Source: Pseudomonadota bacterium (GTDB lineage Bacteria > Pseudomonadota > Alphaproteobacteria > Rhizobiales > Xanthobacteraceae). From it: 64,000 nt of DNA. The notes beneath the pieces are model-generated. The model had not been told where the DNA came from. It made no database searches and saw only the letters and a program-made list of their open reading frames with translations. Both the position numbers and the translations under genes were made by a program. Below, in pieces: positions 8,509 to 18,402 of the stretch. The stretch's first letter is position 1. Each line of letters begins with the position of its first letter. The DNA lies in contig JAEYAW010000018.1 in assembly GCA_023404675.1 (NCBI GenBank), positions 140,468 through 204,467 on the forward strand, given 5' to 3'.

Positions 8509-9426
8509 ATGAGCTGGCAACCGACTGATGACCCCGTTCCGGGCGACCGGCACTCCTGCGACGCCATCGACACCATCATCGTGCCGCGCTCGCGGGACAT
8601 CGGCGGCTTCTCGGTGCGGCGCGCGCTGCCCTCCGTGCAGCGCCGGATGGTCGGGCCGTTCGTGTTCTTCGACCAGATGGGCCCTGCCGAGTTTCTGCTC
8701 GGTCATGGTCTCGACGTGCGGCCGCATCCGCATATCGGTCTCTCGACCGTGACCTACCTGTTCAACGGCGAGATCATGCACCGGGATTCGCTCGGCACCG
8801 AACTTGCGATCCAGCCCGGCGCGCTCAACTGGATGACGGCCGGGCGCGGCATTGCCCATTCGGAACGTACCGCGCAGGAACTGCGCGGTACCGGCTCGCA
8901 ACTGTTCGGCATCCAGAGCTGGGTCGCCCTGCCAGCGAAGGACGAGGAGAGCGATCCCGGCTTCGTGCACTACGATGAGAACCAGCTTCCGATCCTGACC
9001 GGCGACGGCAAGACCGTGCGCATCATCGCCGGCAGCCTGCTGGGCGAAACATCGCCGGTGACGACGTCCAGCCCGCTGTTCTACGCCGACATGGCGCTCG
9101 ATGCCGGAGCTTCCGTTCCGCTCGACGCCGAATATGACGAACGTGCGATCTACACCGTCGAGGGCGAAATCGACATCGCGGGCGACGTATTCGGCCCCGG
9201 CCAGTTGCTGGTGTTCAAGCCGGGTGATCGTATCACCATCCGGGCCGTGACGGCCGCCCGCTTCATGGCGCTCGGCGGCGAGCCGCTGGACGGCCCGCGC
9301 CACATCTGGTGGAACTTCGTCTCCTCGCGGAAAGAGCGCATCGATCAGGCGAAGGAAGACTGGAAGGCCGCCCGTTTCGGTCCGGTGCCTGGCGAAACCG
9401 AGTTCATTCCCCTGCCCGAATATTAG
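8509..9426 (+). CDS. Pirin family protein
   Basis: 305 residues of bicupin fold. The metal-binding set of pirins is intact: H73 and H75 in RPHPHIGL, H117 and E119 in GIAHSE. The C-terminal cupin ends with [18 protein letters not shown], a characteristic pirin ending. Bacterial pirins include quercetin 2,3-dioxygenases and regulators of central metabolism, so the exact role is open. ATG 8509 has a good ACGGAGGA upstream. The open frame upstream to 8236 is antisense to the exporter. Confidence 0.9.
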   Translation: MSWQPTDDPVPGDRHSCDAIDTIIVPRSRDIGGFSVRRALPSVQRRMVGPFVFFDQMGPAEFLLGHGLDVRPHPHIGLSTVTYLFNGEIMHRDSLGTELAIQPGALNWMTAGRGIAHSERTAQELRGTGSQLFGIQSWVALPAKDEESDPGFVHYDENQLPILTGDGKTVRIIAGSLLGETSPVTTSSPLFYADMALDAGASVPLDAEYDERAIYTVEGEIDIAGDVFGPGQLLVFKPGDRITIRAVTAARFMALGGEPLDGPRHIWWNFVSSRKERIDQAKEDWKAARFGPVPGETEFIPLPEY

Positions 9427-9520
9427 GCGGCTGCCCGGTGGTGCTTCGCGTCAGGTCTGATTATCCTGCGCATGAGCCGGATCCACCGGGTTCCCCGGGT
9501 TGCTGAGGAACAGGAACTTG

Positions 9521-10405
9521 ATGCAGGCACTTTTTATCGGCCAAGCCTATATCGACGTCACCTTCATTACGGACCATCTGCCCACCGGCGACGAGAAGCA
9601 TGTGGCGGATGCGTTCTCGGTCTCGTTCGGCGGCAATGCCGTCACCGCCGCGTTCTGCTGCGCCAAGCTCGGCATCGTCCCGGACCTGATCGCCACGGTC
9701 GCCGACGATTGGCTCGGCCGCATGTTCCGCGACATGGCCGCCAAATACGGCATTTCCCTGCATTCGCGGAAAGTGAAAAGCTCCTCGCTGTCCTTCATCA
9801 TGCCGAAGGATGGCAAGCGGGCGATCGTGCGCTGCCGCGACGACGACTACCTGCACCCCTTCGCCACGCTGAACCTGAACGGCTGCCGGGCGCTGCATGT
9901 GGACGGCCATCAGCCGGACGCAGCGATCCACTACGCGAAGCTGTGCCGCGAGCAAGGCATCCTGACTTCGCTCGATGGCGGCGGCCTGCGCACCAACACC
10001 CATGACCTCCTCGCCTATATCGATGTCGCCATCGTCGCTGAGCGGCTGTGCGAGCAGATGGACCTTACGCCACACGCCATGCTCGACTATCTGAAGAGCC
10101 GCGGGTGCAAGATCGGCGGCGTCACGCTCGGCGAGCGCGGCATGGTCTGGTACGATGAGACAGGCTCCGTTCGCACGCTGCCCGCCATTCCCATTCCGCG
10201 CGAGCGCGTGATCGACACCAACGGCGCGGGCGATGTGTTTCACGGCGCATATGTTTATTCCTATCTCGCCGAGCCGGAACGGCGATGGGAGGATCATTTC
10301 CGTTTCGCGCAGGCGGCGTCCGCCTTCAAGATTCAACGCCTCGGCAACGAAGCCGGTCTTCCGACTCGCGCGGAAGTCCTCGAACTGGCAGGGCAGAACG
10401 CCTGA
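9521..10405 (+). CDS. PfkB family sugar kinase
   Basis: About 294 residues of ribokinase-like fold. The N-terminal GQAYIDVTF and FGGNAVTAA are the substrate-side motifs, and DTNGAGDVFHGAY is PfkB signature 2 with the catalytic Asp. The phosphorylated sugar or nucleoside cannot be predicted. ATG 9521 (MQALFIGQ) starts right at the first strand; a start at 9500 would add seven residues. Glycogen phosphorylase follows 98 bp downstream on the same strand, so a role in sugar turnover is plausible but inferred. Confidence 0.87.
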   Translation: MQALFIGQAYIDVTFITDHLPTGDEKHVADAFSVSFGGNAVTAAFCCAKLGIVPDLIATVADDWLGRMFRDMAAKYGISLHSRKVKSSSLSFIMPKDGKRAIVRCRDDDYLHPFATLNLNGCRALHVDGHQPDAAIHYAKLCREQGILTSLDGGGLRTNTHDLLAYIDVAIVAERLCEQMDLTPHAMLDYLKSRGCKIGGVTLGERGMVWYDETGSVRTLPAIPIPRERVIDTNGAGDVFHGAYVYSYLAEPERRWEDHFRFAQAASAFKIQRLGNEAGLPTRAEVLELAGQNA

Positions 10406-10503
10406 CGCCGCTTGCTTCGATCCGACCTGCCGCGGCGGGTCGGTCGACGCCCCGAATAACGGGCATCATCGTTACATCGCGACGCGCAGGGAAGGCATCG
10501 AGC

Positions 10504-13008
10504 GTGCATCATAATCAGTCCCGACCGACCGGCGAACCTCTTCCAAACCCGTCCGTCGCCGACGAGACGCCGGAAGCCGAGCTCGCCGAAATCAAGAGCG
10601 CGATCCTCACAAAGCTCACGCTCACGATCGGCAAGGATGCCATCAACGCCACCAAACGCGACTGGTATCAGGCCGCCGCTCTCGCATTGCGCGACCGCAT
10701 CGCCCATCGCTGGCTGGTCAGCGAGCGCGCCAGCTATGACGAGGGGCGCAAGCGCGTCTGCTATCTCTCGCTGGAATTCCTGATCGGGCGGCTGTTCACG
10801 GATGCCCTGAGCAATCTCGGGCTGCTGTCCGCGTTCGAGACCGCGCTCGGCGACCTCGGCATCGACTTCAACGAGTTGCGCGAACTGGAGCCCGATGCGG
10901 CGCTGGGCAATGGCGGTCTCGGCCGCCTCGCCGCATGCTTCATGGAAAGCATGGCGACGCTGGATATTCCCGCGACAGGCTACGGCATCCGCTATGACTA
11001 CGGCCTGTTCCGCCAGATCATCAATCATGGCTGGCAGCAGGAATACCCGGACGAATGGCTGTCTTTCGGCAACCCGTGGGAATTCCAGCGGCCGGAGGTG
11101 GTGTTCGACGTACAGTTCGGCGGCAAGGTCCGCACGGCCACCGACGAGCGCGGCAATTTCCGGCAGGTGTGGGAGCCCGCCGAAACCATCGAGGCTGTCG
11201 CCTACGATACGCCCATCGTCGGCTGGCGCGGCCAGCACGTCAACGCACTGCGGCTGTGGCATGCGCGCGCTGTCGATCCGCTGCGCATCGAAGTGTTCAA
11301 CGCGGGCGACTATCTTGGCGCGACCTCGCCGCAGGCTCGCGCCGAGGCGATCTCGAAATTCCTCTATCCGAGCGACGAGACGCCGGCAGGCCGCGAACTG
11401 CGCCTGCGGCAGGAGTACTTCTTCGTCTCGGCCTCGCTGCAGGATATCGTCAACCGCTACCTGCGCTCCGACGGCAGCCTGCGCTCGCTGCCGGACGGCA
11501 TCGCGGTCCAGCTCAACGACACGCATCCGAGCCTGTGCGTCGCCGAGCTGATGCGCATTCTTGTCGATATTTACGGCATCCCGTGGGACAGCGCCTGGCA
11601 CATCACGCGGGGGACACTGTCCTACACCAACCACACGCTGCTGCCGGAGGCATTGGAAACATGGCCGGTGGCGCTGTTCGAAACGATGCTGCCGCGGCAT
11701 CTGGAGATCATCTACCGGATCAACGAGCTTCATCTGCAGGAAGCCGACGCCAAATTTCCGGGCAACGTCGAATTCCGCGCGTCGGTGTCGCTGATCGACG
11801 AACAGCAGCAGCGGCGCGTGCGCATGGGACACCTCGCCTTCGTCGGCTCGCACCGGATCAACGGCGTCTCCGCCATGCACAGCGACCTGATGAAGGAGAC
11901 CGTGTTCCGCGATCTCCACCATCTCTATCCCGGCCGTATCACCAACAAGACCAACGGCATCACCTTCCGCCGCTGGCTGATGCAGGCCAACCCCGGCCTC
12001 ACCGCGCTGCTGCGCGAGGCCTGCGGCGACGCGGTGCTGGATAATCCCGAGAGGCTCTCGCAGATCGAAAAACTATGCGAGGACAGCGAATTTCATCAGC
12101 GCTTCATGCGCGTCAAGCGTGCCAACAAGGCGACGCTGACGCGCATCATCGCCCAGAAGCTCGGCGTCGCCGCCAGTCCGGAAGCGCTGTTCGATATCCA
12201 GATCAAGCGCATCCACGAATACAAGCGGCAGCTTCTGAACATCCTTGAAACCATCGCGCTCTACCACGCGATGAAGGACGAGCCCGAGAAAAACTGGGTG
12301 CCCCGCGTCAAGGTGTTCGCGGGCAAGGCCGCGCCGAGCTACAAGTTCGCCAAGCTCATCATCAAGCTCGCCAACGATGTCGCCGAGGTGGTGAACAACG
12401 ACGAGACGCTGCGCGGACGGCTCAGGGTCGCGTTCCTGCCCGACTACAAGATCAGCCTCGCCGAGCGCATCATTCCGGCTGCTGATCTATCGGAGCAGAT
12501 TTCCACCGCCGGCATGGAAGCCTCAGGCACCGGCAACATGAAGCTGGCACTGAACGGCGCGCTGACCATCGGCACGCTTGACGGCGCGAATATCGAAATC
12601 CGCCAGCACGTGGGGCCGGAGAACATCTTCATCTTCGGGCTTGAGGCAGCGGCGGTCGCAGAGCGCCGCGCACAGGGCCTCGATGCATCAGGCACCATCG
12701 CAGCCTCGCCACGTCTCAAACGGGTGATCGAGGATCTCGACGCCGGGGCTTTCTCGCCCGACGATCCCGCGCGCTTCCAGCCGATCACCCACGCGCTGCG
12801 CTTCCTCGACCACTACATGGTGACGGCCGATTTCGATGCGTATTACGCGGCGCAGCGCCACGTGGACGACGTGTGGCAGTCGCCGCTCGACTGGACGCGC
12901 ATGAGCATCCGCAACGTCGCCCGCATGGCATGGTTCTCGTCGGACCGCACCATCGCCGAATACGCCTCCGACATCTGGCACGTTCCGGCGAAGACACCTG
13001 GCGCATAG
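10504..13008 (+). CDS. glgP: Glycogen/starch/alpha-glucan phosphorylase
   Basis: 834 residues, the usual GlgP size. It releases glucose 1-phosphate from alpha-1,4-glucan. The PLP-binding segment EASGTGNMKLALNGA contains the Schiff-base lysine; GNGGLGRLAACF and DALGNGGL-type loops are also conserved. GTG 10504 is taken as start because AGGGAAGG lies nine bases upstream and homologues begin near here; the upstream frame overlaps the sugar kinase. No other glg gene is adjacent, so it appears to be a stand-alone copy. Its stop is 15 bp from the convergent next gene. Confidence 0.94.
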   Translation: MHHNQSRPTGEPLPNPSVADETPEAELAEIKSAILTKLTLTIGKDAINATKRDWYQAAALALRDRIAHRWLVSERASYDEGRKRVCYLSLEFLIGRLFTDALSNLGLLSAFETALGDLGIDFNELRELEPDAALGNGGLGRLAACFMESMATLDIPATGYGIRYDYGLFRQIINHGWQQEYPDEWLSFGNPWEFQRPEVVFDVQFGGKVRTATDERGNFRQVWEPAETIEAVAYDTPIVGWRGQHVNALRLWHARAVDPLRIEVFNAGDYLGATSPQARAEAISKFLYPSDETPAGRELRLRQEYFFVSASLQDIVNRYLRSDGSLRSLPDGIAVQLNDTHPSLCVAELMRILVDIYGIPWDSAWHITRGTLSYTNHTLLPEALETWPVALFETMLPRHLEIIYRINELHLQEADAKFPGNVEFRASVSLIDEQQQRRVRMGHLAFVGSHRINGVSAMHSDLMKETVFRDLHHLYPGRITNKTNGITFRRWLMQANPGLTALLREACGDAVLDNPERLSQIEKLCEDSEFHQRFMRVKRANKATLTRIIAQKLGVAASPEALFDIQIKRIHEYKRQLLNILETIALYHAMKDEPEKNWVPRVKVFAGKAAPSYKFAKLIIKLANDVAEVVNNDETLRGRLRVAFLPDYKISLAERIIPAADLSEQISTAGMEASGTGNMKLALNGALTIGTLDGANIEIRQHVGPENIFIFGLEAAAVAERRAQGLDASGTIAASPRLKRVIEDLDAGAFSPDDPARFQPITHALRFLDHYMVTADFDAYYAAQRHVDDVWQSPLDWTRMSIRNVARMAWFSSDRTIAEYASDIWHVPAKTPGA

Positions 13009-13023
13009 CGCAATGGCCCGCGA

Positions 13024-13428
13024 TCAGGCGGAGGGCTTGCCGGACAGCACGCCTTCCGCCTTCAGCACCTCGTGGGCGGCCTTGAACGCTTCGAGACCGG
13101 CCGGGATGCCGCAATAGACGGTGGCGTGCAGCAGGATCTCCTTGATCTCCTCCACGCTCACCCCGTTGGTCAGCGCGCCCTTGACGTGCAGTTTGAGTTC
13201 CGCCGGCTTGTTCAGCGCGGTCAGCATGGCGAGGTTCACGATGCTGCGCGTCCGGCGATCCAGACCCGGCCGCGTCCATGCATAGCCCCAGCACATTTCC
13301 GTGGTGATGTTCTGGAACGCCATCATGAAATCGTCGGCCTTGGCCAGGCTGCTATCGACATAGTCCGCGCCCAGCACTTCGCGGCGGACAGCCAGCCCAT
13401 CCTCGAACAGCTTGCTTTTGTCGTTCAC
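13024..13428 (-). CDS. Carboxymuconolactone decarboxylase family protein (PcaC-like)
   Basis: 134 residues, the size of gamma-carboxymuconolactone decarboxylase, an enzyme of the protocatechuate branch of the beta-ketoadipate pathway. Family features are the RRTRSIVNLAML helix, HVKGALTNG and the final HATVYCGIPAGLEAF. No other pca gene is close, so it may be an orphan PcaC or a related AhpD-like oxidoreductase; the single Cys in YCG argues against a CxxC AhpD. ATG 13428. Confidence 0.8.
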   Translation of the reverse strand: MNDKSKLFEDGLAVRREVLGADYVDSSLAKADDFMMAFQNITTEMCWGYAWTRPGLDRRTRSIVNLAMLTALNKPAELKLHVKGALTNGVSVEEIKEILLHATVYCGIPAGLEAFKAAHEVLKAEGVLSGKPSA

Positions 13429-13592
13429 GCTCGCATCCTTCCCATTCTTTGATCGCCCAAGCTCAGGCGCGAGACCCTATAGCACCGCGCGCGATGGGAA
13501 GGCGAAGCAACTCGCATGCGCATGAGTTCCCGGGCCGCTGGAAGGCGTATATAGTTCCGCCATTCGCGACGAAGCGAACGCGGGAGACTTTC

Positions 13593-14045
13593 ATGCAGCG
13601 CGTGACCATCACCATCGACGACGACCTGCTTGCAGAAGTCGACCGGCGCGTCGAGACCGTCGGCTATCAGAATCGCTCGGAAGCGATCCGCGATCTGGTC
13701 CGCGCGGGCCTCAACCAGGCCTCGCAGGATACGACGACGTCCGGCAACTGCGTGGCGGCGCTGGTGTATGTCTACGACCATCACGCGCGCGAACTCTCCA
13801 AACGGCTGGTCGAGAGCTTTCACGGCCATCACGATCTGTCGCTGGCGACGCTGCACGTTCATCTCGATGACGATCGCTGCATGGAAGTGACCGCGCTGCA
13901 GGGCTCCAGCGCCGAAGTGCAGCACCTCGCCGACCACATCATCGCCGAACGCGGCGTCCGCTACGGCCGCGTGGTGATGATCCCGAGCGAGGGCAGCCCC
14001 GCCAGGGAGGCGAAACCTCGCAAGCACGGCCACTCCCACCGCTGA
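13593..14045 (+). CDS. nikR: Nickel-responsive transcriptional regulator NikR
   Basis: 150 residues: N-terminal ribbon-helix-helix DNA-binding domain (QRVTITIDDDLLAEVD, then NRSEAIRDLVRAGL) and C-terminal ACT-like nickel-binding domain. The four high-affinity nickel ligands known in E. coli NikR are all present, as H77, H88, H90 and C96. The C-terminus is His/Lys-rich (PRKHGHSHR). ATG 13593 begins the RHH strand; upstream in-frame sequence is non-conserved. It stands 101 bp ahead of nikA, and matches to the NikR operator occur before nikA and before the TonB receptor. Confidence 0.95.
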   Translation: MQRVTITIDDDLLAEVDRRVETVGYQNRSEAIRDLVRAGLNQASQDTTTSGNCVAALVYVYDHHARELSKRLVESFHGHHDLSLATLHVHLDDDRCMEVTALQGSSAEVQHLADHIIAERGVRYGRVVMIPSEGSPAREAKPRKHGHSHR

Positions 14046-14070
14046 CCTGCCCCTCTCCGGCCACCGCCCG

Positions 14071-14098
14071 ATGTGATGTCTTGAACTAGACATCATAC
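14071..14098 (+). promoter_or_regulatory. Probable NikR operator before nikA (imperfect)
   Basis: ATGTGA-N16-TCATAC: the right half-site matches the E. coli NikR consensus GTATGA-N16-TCATAC exactly and the left half at four of six bases. A nested inverted repeat TGATGTC-N8-GACATCA spans 14074-14095. A candidate promoter, TAGACA at 14086 and TATCCT at 14110 with an 18-bp spacer, overlaps it, so bound NikR would block nikA transcription. Confidence 0.7.
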
Positions 14099-14146
14099 CT
14101 GACCCTGCCTATCCTGAGACCAACAGGGTGGACACCGGATCGGCCA

Positions 14147-15739
14147 ATGCAGGTCAAAGCGATTTGCCGCGTGCTGGCGGTTGTGGCCGCGGCCTGTCTC
14201 GGACAGGCGATGCAGGCCGGCGGCGGCTGGGCAAGCGCCCCGAAAAACCTGACGCTGGCCATTCAGGGCGAGCCGGAGCGCGGCTTCGATCCGACGCTGG
14301 GCTGGGGCGGCTACGGGCATCCGCTGTTTCAGTCGACGCTCATGACACGCGCCACTGACCTCTCGCCTCGCCCTGATCTGGCGCGAAGCTGGGTGCTGTC
14401 CGACGATCGCCGGACGTGGACCATCACGATCCGCGATGGCGTCCGTTTTTCCGATGGGTCGCCGCTCACGGCGGACGATGTGGCCTTCACCTTCAATCAG
14501 GCGGCGAAGGCAGGCGGCGCAATCGACGTCACTGCCCTCGAACGGGCCGAGGCGAAGGACGCGACCACCGTGCTGCTGCGGCTGAAGGAGCCGCGCATCA
14601 CCTTCATGGAGACTTTCTTCGCGCTCGGCATCGTTCCGCGCGCGGGCTACGGTCCCGGATACGGGCAGAATCCCGTCGGCTCCGGGCCTTACAAACTGGT
14701 GCGATGGGATCGCGGCCAGCAACTGATCGTGCAAGCCAATCCCTATTACGACGGCCCGAGGCCGGCATTCGCGCAACTCACATTCCTGTTCACCGGCGAG
14801 GATACGAGCTTCGCCGCCGCCATGGCTGGTCAGATCGACGTCGTCGCCGTTCCCGCGGCGCTCGCGTCCAGCGTACCGCCGAACATGACGCGGGTGGTCG
14901 CCCGCTCGGTGGACAATCGCGGCATCATGTTTCCGATGCTGCCCGACACGGGACAAAAAACCGATGACGGACGCCCCCTCGGCAACAGCGTGACCACCGA
15001 TCCCGCGATCCGCAAGGCCATCAATATCGCGCTCGACCGGCGCGCGCTGGTGCGGGCCGTGCTGCGCGGCTTCGGTACCCCAGCGTATGGCCCGGCCGAT
15101 GGCCTGCCCTGGGACAACGCCGAGGACCGCCTTGCTGACGCCGACCCGACCGCCGCCGCGCGTATTCTCGACCAGGCCGGATGGATCATGGGCACGTCGG
15201 GCGTGCGCGCAAAGAACGGCCGCGATGCCCGTTTCACGCTGCTTTACTTCGCCACCGACCAGACCCGGCAGGCGCTGGCGCTGGCGGTCGCGGAAATGCT
15301 GCGGCCGCTCGGCATCGTCGTCACGCCAGTCGGCAAAAGCCAGTCGGAGGTGAAGCGACTGACCCATGCCAACGCCGTGCTTTACGGATGGGGCAGCCAT
15401 AGCCCGGTCGAAGTCTATCGTCTGTTCGCGAGCGCGCTCGCCGGCAGCGGCTACTACAACGCGGGCTTCTACAGGAACACAAAGGTGGACGCCTATTTCG
15501 CGCTCGCCGAAGCCGCGCCCTCCTCCGCTGCGTCGCTGCCGTTCTGGCGCAAGGCCGCGTGGGATGGCGAGACCGGCTTTGGTCTGCGCGGCGACGCCGC
15601 GTGGGCGTGGCTCGTCAATCTCGATCACGTCTATTTCGTCAACCGCTGCCTCGACCTCGGCCCGCTCCAGACCGAACCGCACGGCCACGGCTGGCCGATC
15701 ACGGCCGGTCTTTCCAACTGGCGATGGTCGTGCAACTGA
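14147..15739 (+). CDS. nikA: Nickel ABC transporter, periplasmic binding protein
   Basis: 530 residues of the SBP_bac_5 (peptide/nickel) family. An N-terminal signal peptide (VLAVVAAACLGQAMQA) directs export; the mature part opens with KNLTLAIQGEPERGFDP and has the family block GVRFSDGSPLTADDVAFTF. The family alone does not separate nickel from peptide binding, but nikR directly upstream and a NikR-like operator in the promoter make nickel (perhaps as a chelate) the best reading. Its stop overlaps the nikB start by 16 bp, so translation is coupled. Confidence 0.82.
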   Translation: MQVKAICRVLAVVAAACLGQAMQAGGGWASAPKNLTLAIQGEPERGFDPTLGWGGYGHPLFQSTLMTRATDLSPRPDLARSWVLSDDRRTWTITIRDGVRFSDGSPLTADDVAFTFNQAAKAGGAIDVTALERAEAKDATTVLLRLKEPRITFMETFFALGIVPRAGYGPGYGQNPVGSGPYKLVRWDRGQQLIVQANPYYDGPRPAFAQLTFLFTGEDTSFAAAMAGQIDVVAVPAALASSVPPNMTRVVARSVDNRGIMFPMLPDTGQKTDDGRPLGNSVTTDPAIRKAINIALDRRALVRAVLRGFGTPAYGPADGLPWDNAEDRLADADPTAAARILDQAGWIMGTSGVRAKNGRDARFTLLYFATDQTRQALALAVAEMLRPLGIVVTPVGKSQSEVKRLTHANAVLYGWGSHSPVEVYRLFASALAGSGYYNAGFYRNTKVDAYFALAEAAPSSAASLPFWRKAAWDGETGFGLRGDAAWAWLVNLDHVYFVNRCLDLGPLQTEPHGHGWPITAGLSNWRWSCN

Positions 15740-16743
15740 CCGCGCCCGCGCACGGTGGCGGCTGGCCCCGCGTCATCGCCGGGAGACTGCTGCGGCTGGC
15801 TGTCCTGCTTCTTGGTATCGCCATCGCGGCGTTCGCGCTGGCAAAGCTGTCGCCGGTCGATCCGGTCGATGCCTATCTCGGCGGCGCGATGATCGGCGTC
15901 GGACCGGAGCAGCGCGCCGCGATCGCGGAGCGGCTGCATCTGTACGACGGCGTAGCCTCGCAATTCGCGGCATGGCTGCGCAACATCATCAGCTGCGACC
16001 TCGGTATCAGCACCATTTACAACCAGCCGGTCGCAACCGTGATAGCGGAGCGCGCCCTGCCCTCGCTGGCGCTGACCGGCACTGCGTGGATTCTCTCCGG
16101 CCTGCTCGGCTTCGCGCTCGGCCTTGTCGCCGGCGCACGCGAAGGCTCATGGCTGGACCGCGTCATCCGCGTCTATTGCTACGTGCTCGCCTCGACGCCG
16201 ACGTTCTGGATCGCCATCGTTCTTCTGATCGTCTTTGCGTTCAAGCTCGGATGGGCTCCGTTCTGCTGTGTCGCGCCGCCGGGCCTTGCAACCGACGACA
16301 TCACCTTGACGGAACGCCTGCGGCATCTGGCCTTGCCGCTCACCGCCGTGACGCTGCTGGGCGTTGCGCAGGTCGCGCTGCATACCCGCATCAAGGTGAT
16401 CGAGATCATGCGGTCCGACTACGTGACGTTTGCATTCGCGCAAGGAGCGACGCGCCTCGACGTCCTGCTGCGTCACGCCGCGCGCAACGCGGCACTGCCC
16501 GCAATCACCATCCAGTTCGCCTCGCTTGGCGAACTGTTCGGAGGCTCGGCGCTGGCTGAGCAGGTGTTTTCCTATCCAGCTCTCGGCAAGGCGACGGTCG
16601 ATGCGGGACTGCGCGGCGACGTGCCGCTGCTGCTGGCTCTCGCTCTGCTCACAGCCGCCTTCGTCAGCACCGGCAACACCATCGCGGACCTGCTCTATCG
16701 CGTGGTCGATCCGCGCACCGCCCGCGCCGAGGCCCTGCCATGA
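15724..16743 (+). CDS. nikB: Nickel ABC transporter permease NikB
   Basis: 339 residues with about six membrane segments, the DppB/NikB type of binding-protein-dependent permease. The EAA-loop region falls around YVTFAFAQGATRLDVLLRHAARNA, which docks on the ATPase. ATG 15724 overlaps the end of nikA. The protein makes the inner-membrane channel with NikC. Assignment to nickel rather than peptides depends on the operon context. Confidence 0.82.
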   Translation: MVVQLTAPAHGGGWPRVIAGRLLRLAVLLLGIAIAAFALAKLSPVDPVDAYLGGAMIGVGPEQRAAIAERLHLYDGVASQFAAWLRNIISCDLGISTIYNQPVATVIAERALPSLALTGTAWILSGLLGFALGLVAGAREGSWLDRVIRVYCYVLASTPTFWIAIVLLIVFAFKLGWAPFCCVAPPGLATDDITLTERLRHLALPLTAVTLLGVAQVALHTRIKVIEIMRSDYVTFAFAQGATRLDVLLRHAARNAALPAITIQFASLGELFGGSALAEQVFSYPALGKATVDAGLRGDVPLLLALALLTAAFVSTGNTIADLLYRVVDPRTARAEALP

Positions 16744-17609
16744 GCCTCGATCCCCTGACCCTGCCGGGCTCTGCCGCATCCGCTGAAACGAAGGCTTTGG
16801 CACAACGCAAGCGCCCGACATGGCAGACGGTACTCGCGCTCGGCCTGCTCGCTGCAATCATCATGGGTGCGGCTCTTAGCGGTGAAGCACGCCCCGATCT
16901 CACAGCCAGCGGAGCCGCGCCGCCCTCGCTCGCCCACCCCTTCGGCAGCGACCCACTCGGCCGCGACATGCTGGTGCGGACCGTACAGGGACTTGGACTG
17001 AGCCTGCGCGTCGGTTTGATCGCGGCGCTGATCAGCGGCGTCATCTCACTCCTTCTTGCGGTCGCCGCCGCGGTCGGCGGACGCGCGGCGGATGCGGTTG
17101 TGAGTTTCTTCGTGGACATGACAATGGGGCTGCCGCATCTGGTCCTGCTGGTGCTGATCTGTTTCGCACTTGGCGGCGGCACCTTCGCCGTTATCACCTC
17201 CGTGGCGCTGACGCATTGGCCGCGCCTCGCACGCGTTCTGCGCGCCGAGATGTTGCAGGTCCTGTCATCGGATTACGTTGCCGCCTCGCGCGGATTCGGA
17301 CGCTCCTGGGCCTTCATCGCGCGGCGGCATCTGCTGCCGCACATCCTTCCGCAATGGAGCGTGGGAACGCTGCTGCTGTTTCCCCACGCGATCCTGCATG
17401 AGGCGGGACTGACCTTTCTCGGCTTCGGTCTCGAACCGGGACGTCCCGCGATCGGCGTGATGCTCGCCGAATCCATGCGCTCGCTCACGGCGGGCAACTG
17501 GTGGCTCGGCGTGTTTCCGGGCGCGGCGCTGCTTGCACTGGTTCTTGCCTTCGACGGCGTGGCAGGCGGCCTGCACCGCTGGCTTTCGCCTCGCGCGGAG
17601 CGAGGCTGA
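16740..17609 (+). CDS. nikC: Nickel ABC transporter permease NikC
   Basis: 289 residues of the DppC/NikC permease type. After a cytoplasmic N-terminus and the first helix (VLALGLLAAIIMGAALSG) comes HPFGSDPLGRDMLVR, a hallmark of this subfamily, then the EAA loop SSDYVAASRGFGRSWAFIARRHLLPH. It overlaps nikB by ATGA, so the two are translationally coupled. Confidence 0.83.
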   Translation: MSLDPLTLPGSAASAETKALAQRKRPTWQTVLALGLLAAIIMGAALSGEARPDLTASGAAPPSLAHPFGSDPLGRDMLVRTVQGLGLSLRVGLIAALISGVISLLLAVAAAVGGRAADAVVSFFVDMTMGLPHLVLLVLICFALGGGTFAVITSVALTHWPRLARVLRAEMLQVLSSDYVAASRGFGRSWAFIARRHLLPHILPQWSVGTLLLFPHAILHEAGLTFLGFGLEPGRPAIGVMLAESMRSLTAGNWWLGVFPGAALLALVLAFDGVAGGLHRWLSPRAERG

Positions 17610-17610
17610 G

Positions 17611-18402
17611 ATGCTGGTGCTGGACAACCTCTCGGTCAGCTTTCGCGATGACGCCTGCGAACGGATCGTCGGGCTCAGCCATGTCAACTTGAATGCCGTG
17701 CGCGGCGAGGTGCTGATGATCGCCGGAGCCTCCGGCGCGGGAAAGAGCCTGATCGCGCACGCCATCCTCGGCCTGCTGCCGGCCGACGCGACCATCACCG
17801 GCCATCTGTCGTGGGATGGCGTCGCATTGACGCCTGCGACACTCGCTTCGCTGCGGGGACGAACGCTGGCCCTCGTGCCGCAATCCATCGCCTGGCTTGA
17901 TCCGTTGATGCGTTCGTACCGCAGTGTCGAACTCGCCGCCCGGCGCGCGGGCCTCTCGCGCGCACCAGCGCACAAGAAAGCGCACGCGATGCTGGACCAG
18001 CTTGGCCTGTCGGCCGAGGCGGCGCTAGCTTTTCCGCATGCCCTGTCGGGCGGGATGGCGCGCCGCGTGCTGCTCGCCGCCGCACTCGTCGCCGATCCGG
18101 AGTTGATTGTTGCGGACGAGCCAACCAATGGCCTCGATGCCGACAATGTGCGTACGGTTCTGCGTCTGCTGCGCGCGCAGGCCGACGACGGCAAGGCCGT
18201 GATCGTTATCAGCCACGATTTCGAAGCCACGCTGACGATCGCGGATCGTGTCGCCGTGCTCCACGGGGGCACATTGGCAGAGGTGTGCGGCGCCGATGCA
18301 TTCAGCGGCGATGGGCAGCCCCTGAACTCTGCCTACGCCAAAGCCCTGTGGCATGCCCTGCCCGCGAACGGCTTCGTTGCATCCAGCGGGATCGCGCCAT
18401 GA
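17611..18402 (+). CDS. nikD: Nickel ABC transporter ATP-binding protein NikD
   Basis: 263 residues, one ABC ATPase domain. Walker A is GASGAGKS, Q-loop VPQS, signature LSGGMARR, Walker B LIVADEPTNGLD and H-loop VISHD. ATG 17611 begins one base after the nikC stop; an upstream frame to 17533 overlaps nikC and is discarded. It should pair with NikE as a heterodimer powering the NikBC channel. Confidence 0.83.
   Translation: MLVLDNLSVSFRDDACERIVGLSHVNLNAVRGEVLMIAGASGAGKSLIAHAILGLLPADATITGHLSWDGVALTPATLASLRGRTLALVPQSIAWLDPLMRSYRSVELAARRAGLSRAPAHKKAHAMLDQLGLSAEAALAFPHALSGGMARRVLLAAALVADPELIVADEPTNGLDADNVRTVLRLLRAQADDGKAVIVISHDFEATLTIADRVAVLHGGTLAEVCGADAFSGDGQPLNSAYAKALWHALPANGFVASSGIAP

Noticed and set aside
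13535..13592. Palindrome CATGCGCATG upstream of nikR as a NikR autoregulation site
   Set aside because: It does not resemble GTATGA-N16-TCATAC and is short, so no operator is claimed for nikR.
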